Assembly: GCF_958979055.1 (NCBI RefSeq)
Contig: NC_084898.1
Coordinates: 6,237,001 to 6,301,000, forward strand
DNA: 64,000 bases
Direction of reading: 5' to 3'
Source: Alnus glutinosa
Lineage: Eukaryota > Streptophyta > Magnoliopsida > Fagales > Betulaceae
How positions within the stretch are numbered: the stretch's first letter is position 1; each line of letters opens with the position of its first letter. A program made the translations under genes and the position numbers. The notes beneath the pieces are model-generated. The model worked only from the letters and a program-made list of their open reading frames with translations, was not told the DNA's origin and searched no databases. Shown here one piece after another: positions 59,901 through 64,000 of this stretch.

Positions 59901-61411
59901 CTTACTTCAGGCTTGGCTTGAACATAAGCCAAATAAGCTTGTGCACCCTCTTTGACACTCTTGATTGCTTGGACGGTAGAGAGAAGTGGCGGAGTTGCTC
60001 GCACTCTAGACCCTTGGAACTTGAACTCTTCCATACCATGAGGTTGGAATGTGACTTCCATACTATGGCAATCAATGTTAGCTTTGTACTTCGATAACCA
60101 ATCTATGCCAAGAATGACATTGAAGCCCAACATGCTAAATACTGCTAGCTTTGCTGGCAAGGTTCTTCCTTCAATTACAGTAGGACAGTTGACCACACAT
60201 TTTTTACAAATAATAGCATCGCCAACAGGAGTGGCCACGCATATATTATGTTCCAATGGCTTTGTACTCAATTTGCACAACTTCAGATATGATGAGGAGA
60301 TAAACGAGTGTAGAGCACTCAAATCAAACAACACACAAGCAACACTACCAAACAAAGGAATTGTACTTGTGACCACGTAGGTAGTATTCTCCTCAGCAAG
60401 GACATTTTTTGGTGTGAGTGCAAACACCCTTGTTGGAGCTGTTTGCCTTGGTTGATTGACGCTTGTTTGGGACCTTGTCCTCTTCCTGTACTTGCCAGCG
60501 GACACTATCTAGAGAAATGGCCAGTCTTGCCATACTTGAAGCATACATCTGTTCCCATTTTGCACTCCCTAATATGAAGCTTCCCACACTTATTGCATCG
60601 TGGGAAATTGCTACTACCTTGACTACCAGAAGTGCCCCTACTCCCAATAGGCCTAGCACTGCTACTTGTAGCATGTCTCTTGGATGGTGGCGAAGGGGGT
60701 GTTCCTGAAAACATCGACCCCTTCCTATTCACATAATCAACAGCCACATTTTAAATTCCCTTCTCGGCGATGGTGGCGATGTGCACCATCTCAGCATAGT
60801 CGGTGACCTTGAGGAAGATGATCCTTTCAAGGATTCGTGGTGACAAGCCATCACGAAACCTTTCAATCTTGGTCTCTTCATTGGGGATGAGGTGTGGAGC
60901 ATACCTTGAAAGTTTAAGGAACTTAGCCAAATATTGTTCAACGGATATAGCCCCTTGCTTCAGATCTTGAAATTCTCGCGCACATTGTTGTCACTGTGCT
61001 TGAGGGAAAAACAGATCATTAAACTCATTCTTGAAGCGTTCCCATGTAATAAGAACTCCATGACCCAACTTCTCTGTGAGAAGAGTCTTTCTGGCCTTCC
61101 ACCAGTGACATGCTTCACCCTTAAGTCTCGGCCCTCAGTACTTGATCCTCTGATCTTTCGTGCAGCTGAGTTCATCAGCCAAGTCTTCAAGAGATGTGAT
61201 CCATTCATCAGCTTCTAGTGGTCCCTCACTCCCATTAAACACATGGGGGTTGTGTCTAAAGAAAGGGGCTGAGGAACAGCCAATGGCATCAACATTCTCT
61301 ACTTGCCTTGGTATGGTGGCCATCAAAGCTGCCACAAATTGCCCCAAATCCAGCATGGGTGGGGGAGGAGGCGAAGGAGGAGGTGGTGGAGGTGGAAATG
61401 CATTGCCATCA
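56986..61411 (-). mobile_element. Ty3/gypsy chromovirus (Tekay/Del-type) gag-pol, decayed
   Basis: The domains run in order from right to left. Gag is at 61411-60505, with ADEWITSLEDL and a zinc knuckle CNKCGKLHIREC followed by a second one whose CX2C has Tyr for Cys (CFKYGKTGH). The protease is at 60505-59846, with the active-site D-S-G reading D-L-S. Reverse transcriptase runs from about 59700 to 58954, with in-frame stops and the YxDD box lost. RNase H is at 58923-58390 ([11 protein letters not shown] present; first Asp is Asn). The integrase H2C2 region is near 58335-58153 and its core near 57948-57748. A C-terminal chromodomain-type tail is at 57657-56986 (KVLWRNHSIEEVSWE). There are many frameshifts and stops, so it is not autonomous. 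Confidence 0.88.
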
Positions 61412-62078
61412 TGTAATAACCTCGACCCCTTTCAAGGGTAGAATAGTGTTTACTACCTATGAGAATGGATAACTAGATGGGAATAATAAACACCTGATTT
61501 TACATATGTATTTTTACTTCTTGTTATTAAATAACCGCATCTACATTTTATTAAAACACCTGCTTTTAAATTTAATAAATTTATATCAATTTAAGTTCCA
61601 CTTTTATATTTTATATTTATATTAATATTTAAAAACCCAATCTAGTCTTAATTGTAAAAAAAAAAAAAAAAAAAAAAAAAAGGAGGACCAGATTTTATAT
61701 TTTAAATATGAGATATCTAATTTTATTATTATTAAAATACTTGTTTTTAATACATAAAACCCTAGCAACCAAAGAGTAAAACCCTACTTCTATAAATAAA
61801 TATTTTAGCCGTCACCACCCCCCACACCTCAGAATATTTTACTACAAGCTAGTCGCATCTCCCTCTCTCCCTTTCTTGACAGGAATTTCGGTTTTTACAG
61901 ACAAGGTAAGCAATTTTATCTCCTTGGTTAATAGTAGTACATGTACATTGCTTCTCTCCTTTTCTTTTCAACTTCTTGTCCTGATATCACATGCCTCATC
62001 CTTGTACTATTTCTTTTCTTTTCAGAGTATCGCTGTACCAATTTGTCTCTGGTTAATTCGTTTCCCTTGTAATTGATT

Positions 62079-62174
<96 letters not shown>

Positions 62175-63539
62175 TTATTTATTTATTTTCTTTCTCTTCT
62201 CCTGTTACCGTAGCATGATATCACATGACTAATTGCCTTACCCCTCATTTTCTTTTGTTCTTTTTTCTTGTCTGTAGCAAGTCATGAGAAAGTCAACATG
62301 CATATTATTATTTTTTTCTTTCTTCTTCTTCCCTTTTCCCCAAGTCAACATGCATATATTTCTCTCCTTGTTCTAGCCGAACACAAATTCAGACTTGCTG
62401 AATTATGGAGTTCTCTCCCTTTTCAATACAACCGGATGCTGTTTTGGGGAAATTATAAATTGTTGTTTATTTTGTTTTGTTTCTTTTCTTTTTACTTCTT
62501 TGTACATATTTGGGTTTGCCATAAATTCTTCCACAGAGAGATGTATAGTCTTGAAAATTCTATCTTTGTACAAAGTAGTTTAATGTAAACATTCAAACCT
62601 TCTTGTAAATTTTTTTTAAAAAAAAATCATGGATCATTTTTATAAATCATTTTTATTAAGGGTATAGTTTGTGATATCGGAATTTATTTAAACTTTATAA
62701 TTATAAAAGAAAATATTTTTGATGACAATTACCTTTATTAAGTCATATTTCTAATGTCAATAAAAGAAAACGTGTTGTTACTTATTTAATGATTTAAATA
62801 TTATTCGAGTAATTAGTGTCGTTAAACATATCTTGGGAATTCATTCTCAGTAGGTTAGCAAGACGAATCTTAGTGGTGTCAGTGTGTGGTCAAGTGACTA
62901 GTACGAGGTATTAATTTATTTAAACCTGTATCAGGTGACTAGTTAGCTGTCGAGATATTTCAACGACGTACTGCATTCAAAGATGTAAGGGATCCTCTAC
63001 CCCTTCTAAAATTGTTTTATGTCATATTATTTTATCAGTTGATTATAGCATATTTACAAATAATTGTTCTCATTATTTATTTCAAATTTACATTGTTGCA
63101 TGAAGGATTGTTTTAAAATAGTTTTGAGATAAAAGTTGTTGGTAGAAATGATATTCTTGAAATCAACGGTTTTGAGAAAAGCTTTAGTTATCAAGGACTT
63201 TTTAATTATAGTAAATTGCTTATTTGTTTCCGGAGATGGAAAGTTACTACTTTTTGAAAGTAATGAAAAGAGAAGTGTAAAACCCTCACACACGTTGCCT
63301 CAAGAGTTATCAAGCATAGAAAAATGAATAAAAATAATTTATGAGAAGAAGAAATAATTTTATAAATGAGTCACGTGTGTGGAGGAGATAATTATTTTGG
63401 CCCCATAGATATCACAGAGATTCACAGAAACTTAAGCTCGGTACCGTTGCTTGGATGGAAGCGCAACCGCTGAAGAACTTGGAGAAGGCGGTAATTCATC
63501 CCTAGGTCATGCTAAGTGTACTTCAATTAATTAGTTGAA
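61412..63539. other. unmatched segment replacing the gag start and LTR end
   Basis: Starts abruptly with TGTAATAACCTCGACC directly against the gag coding sequence. A CTATAAATA box lies at 61790, with a leader-like region after it, which suggests an LTR of a different gypsy family in the plus sense. A TA microsatellite fills 62079-62171. I find no primer binding site and no matching second copy. The right boundary is where similarity to the 3' LTR begins. Confidence 0.35.
62079..62171. repeat. TA microsatellite, about 46 repeats
   Basis: Uninterrupted alternating TA for more than 90 bases, followed by (TTTA)n. Confidence 0.95.
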
Positions 63540-64000
63540 GGGGCTTAGGTCCCCCTAGGGCTTAGGTCCCCCAATACTAATTCATGCGTATGTTCCTATG
63601 GGGCTTAGGTCCACCCAATACTTGTTTTACCTCCCTGACAAATACCATGGGGCTTAGGTCCCCTAATAATATCTGCCAGGTACCCTAGGGCTTAGGTCCC
63701 CCAATAATTTGTTTTGCCTCCCTAACAAATACCATGGGGCTTAGGTTCCCCATTAATATTTGCTAGGTAACCTATTTATGTTTCATGCTCAATGCTCATG
63801 CTTAAATACTATACATTTAATTTCATGATCATGCCTTTAGTACACGCTTTCTTCATAAAACATAAACAGTTTAATATGTCATTTCTTAAACAATTTGCAT
63901 AACTTAAATCTCCAACAGCAGCAGGCATCAAATACATACATTTAATTCCCAACCACAGCACGCAGTCAAACATTTAAAACATAATTCAAATCATACTTTC
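63540..64000 (-). mobile_element. partial 5' LTR of the gypsy element
   Basis: Direct-repeat match to 55130-55590 of the other LTR, with shared TTTCATGCTCAATGCTCATG, CTTCATAAAACATAAACAG and GTCAAACATTTAAAACATAA. Roughly one difference in ten bases by eye, so the insertion is old. It continues beyond the window. Confidence 0.75.

Noticed and set aside
56986..61411. Active autonomous gypsy element
   Set aside because: Stops and frameshifts, altered protease active site and loss of the reverse transcriptase YxDD box.
1..64000. tRNA, rRNA, organellar insert or CRISPR array
   Set aside because: No cloverleaf, rRNA block, plastid or mitochondrial gene, or regularly spaced direct repeats with unique spacers were seen.

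Overview
The window is nuclear DNA of a flowering plant, almost certainly a woody eudicot. The genes have many short exons with GT-AG introns, the DNA is AT-rich, and it is full of MITEs, LINEs, CACTA-like elements and Ty1/Ty3 retrotransposons. Short GC-rich GGGGTGGCCGAACCACCCC-type cores and 'GGAATAGCTATTCC' elements recall Fagales genomes, but that is an impression from memory, not a search.

Six protein-coding genes can be reconstructed exon by exon. From left to right they are: IspF (MECDP synthase, plastid MEP pathway, minus, 1462-6442); DDA1 (CUL4-DDB1-DET1-associated protein, minus, 9082-14438); a nucleolar-type G-patch protein (plus, 18614-24054); SPO11-2 (meiotic topoisomerase VI A-like protein, minus, 25063-27920, convergent with the G-patch gene); a secreted neprosin-domain (DUF239) protein (plus, 32743-38102) that lacks both expected catalytic glutamates; and a group IIe WRKY factor (plus, 45563-46686). 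All six read through without stops when spliced. They show no shared pathway; this is ordinary plant gene neighbourhood, not an operon.

Most of the remainder is mobile or duplicated DNA. IspF intron 2 carries a 2.3-kb PIF/Harbinger-like element. DDA1 intron 1 carries LINE pieces and a 0.37-kb tandem duplication. The G-patch gene carries a 5'-truncated LINE with a 15-16 bp target duplication. Between 28 and 42 kb are a four-unit tandem array, foldback elements, CACTA-like insertions, a Copia LTR, a broken copy of the 5' part of SPO11-2 and a second copy of part of a neprosin intron. From 46.7 to 53.6 kb there are clustered MITEs, a WRKY pseudogene fragment and LTR-derived DNA. From 53.9 kb to the end lies a decayed Ty3/gypsy chromovirus on the minus strand, with one complete 2.9-kb LTR, a polypurine tract, gag-PR-RT-RH-INT-chromodomain remnants and a rearranged second LTR.

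I found no tRNA, rRNA, CRISPR or organellar genes. The most unusual points are the partly duplicated SPO11-2 locus, the probable GC-AG intron in SPO11-2, the possibly inactive neprosin, a perfect 74-bp palindrome inside a CACTA-like element, and a GC-rich core shared by four inverted-repeat elements whose arms belong to at least three families.
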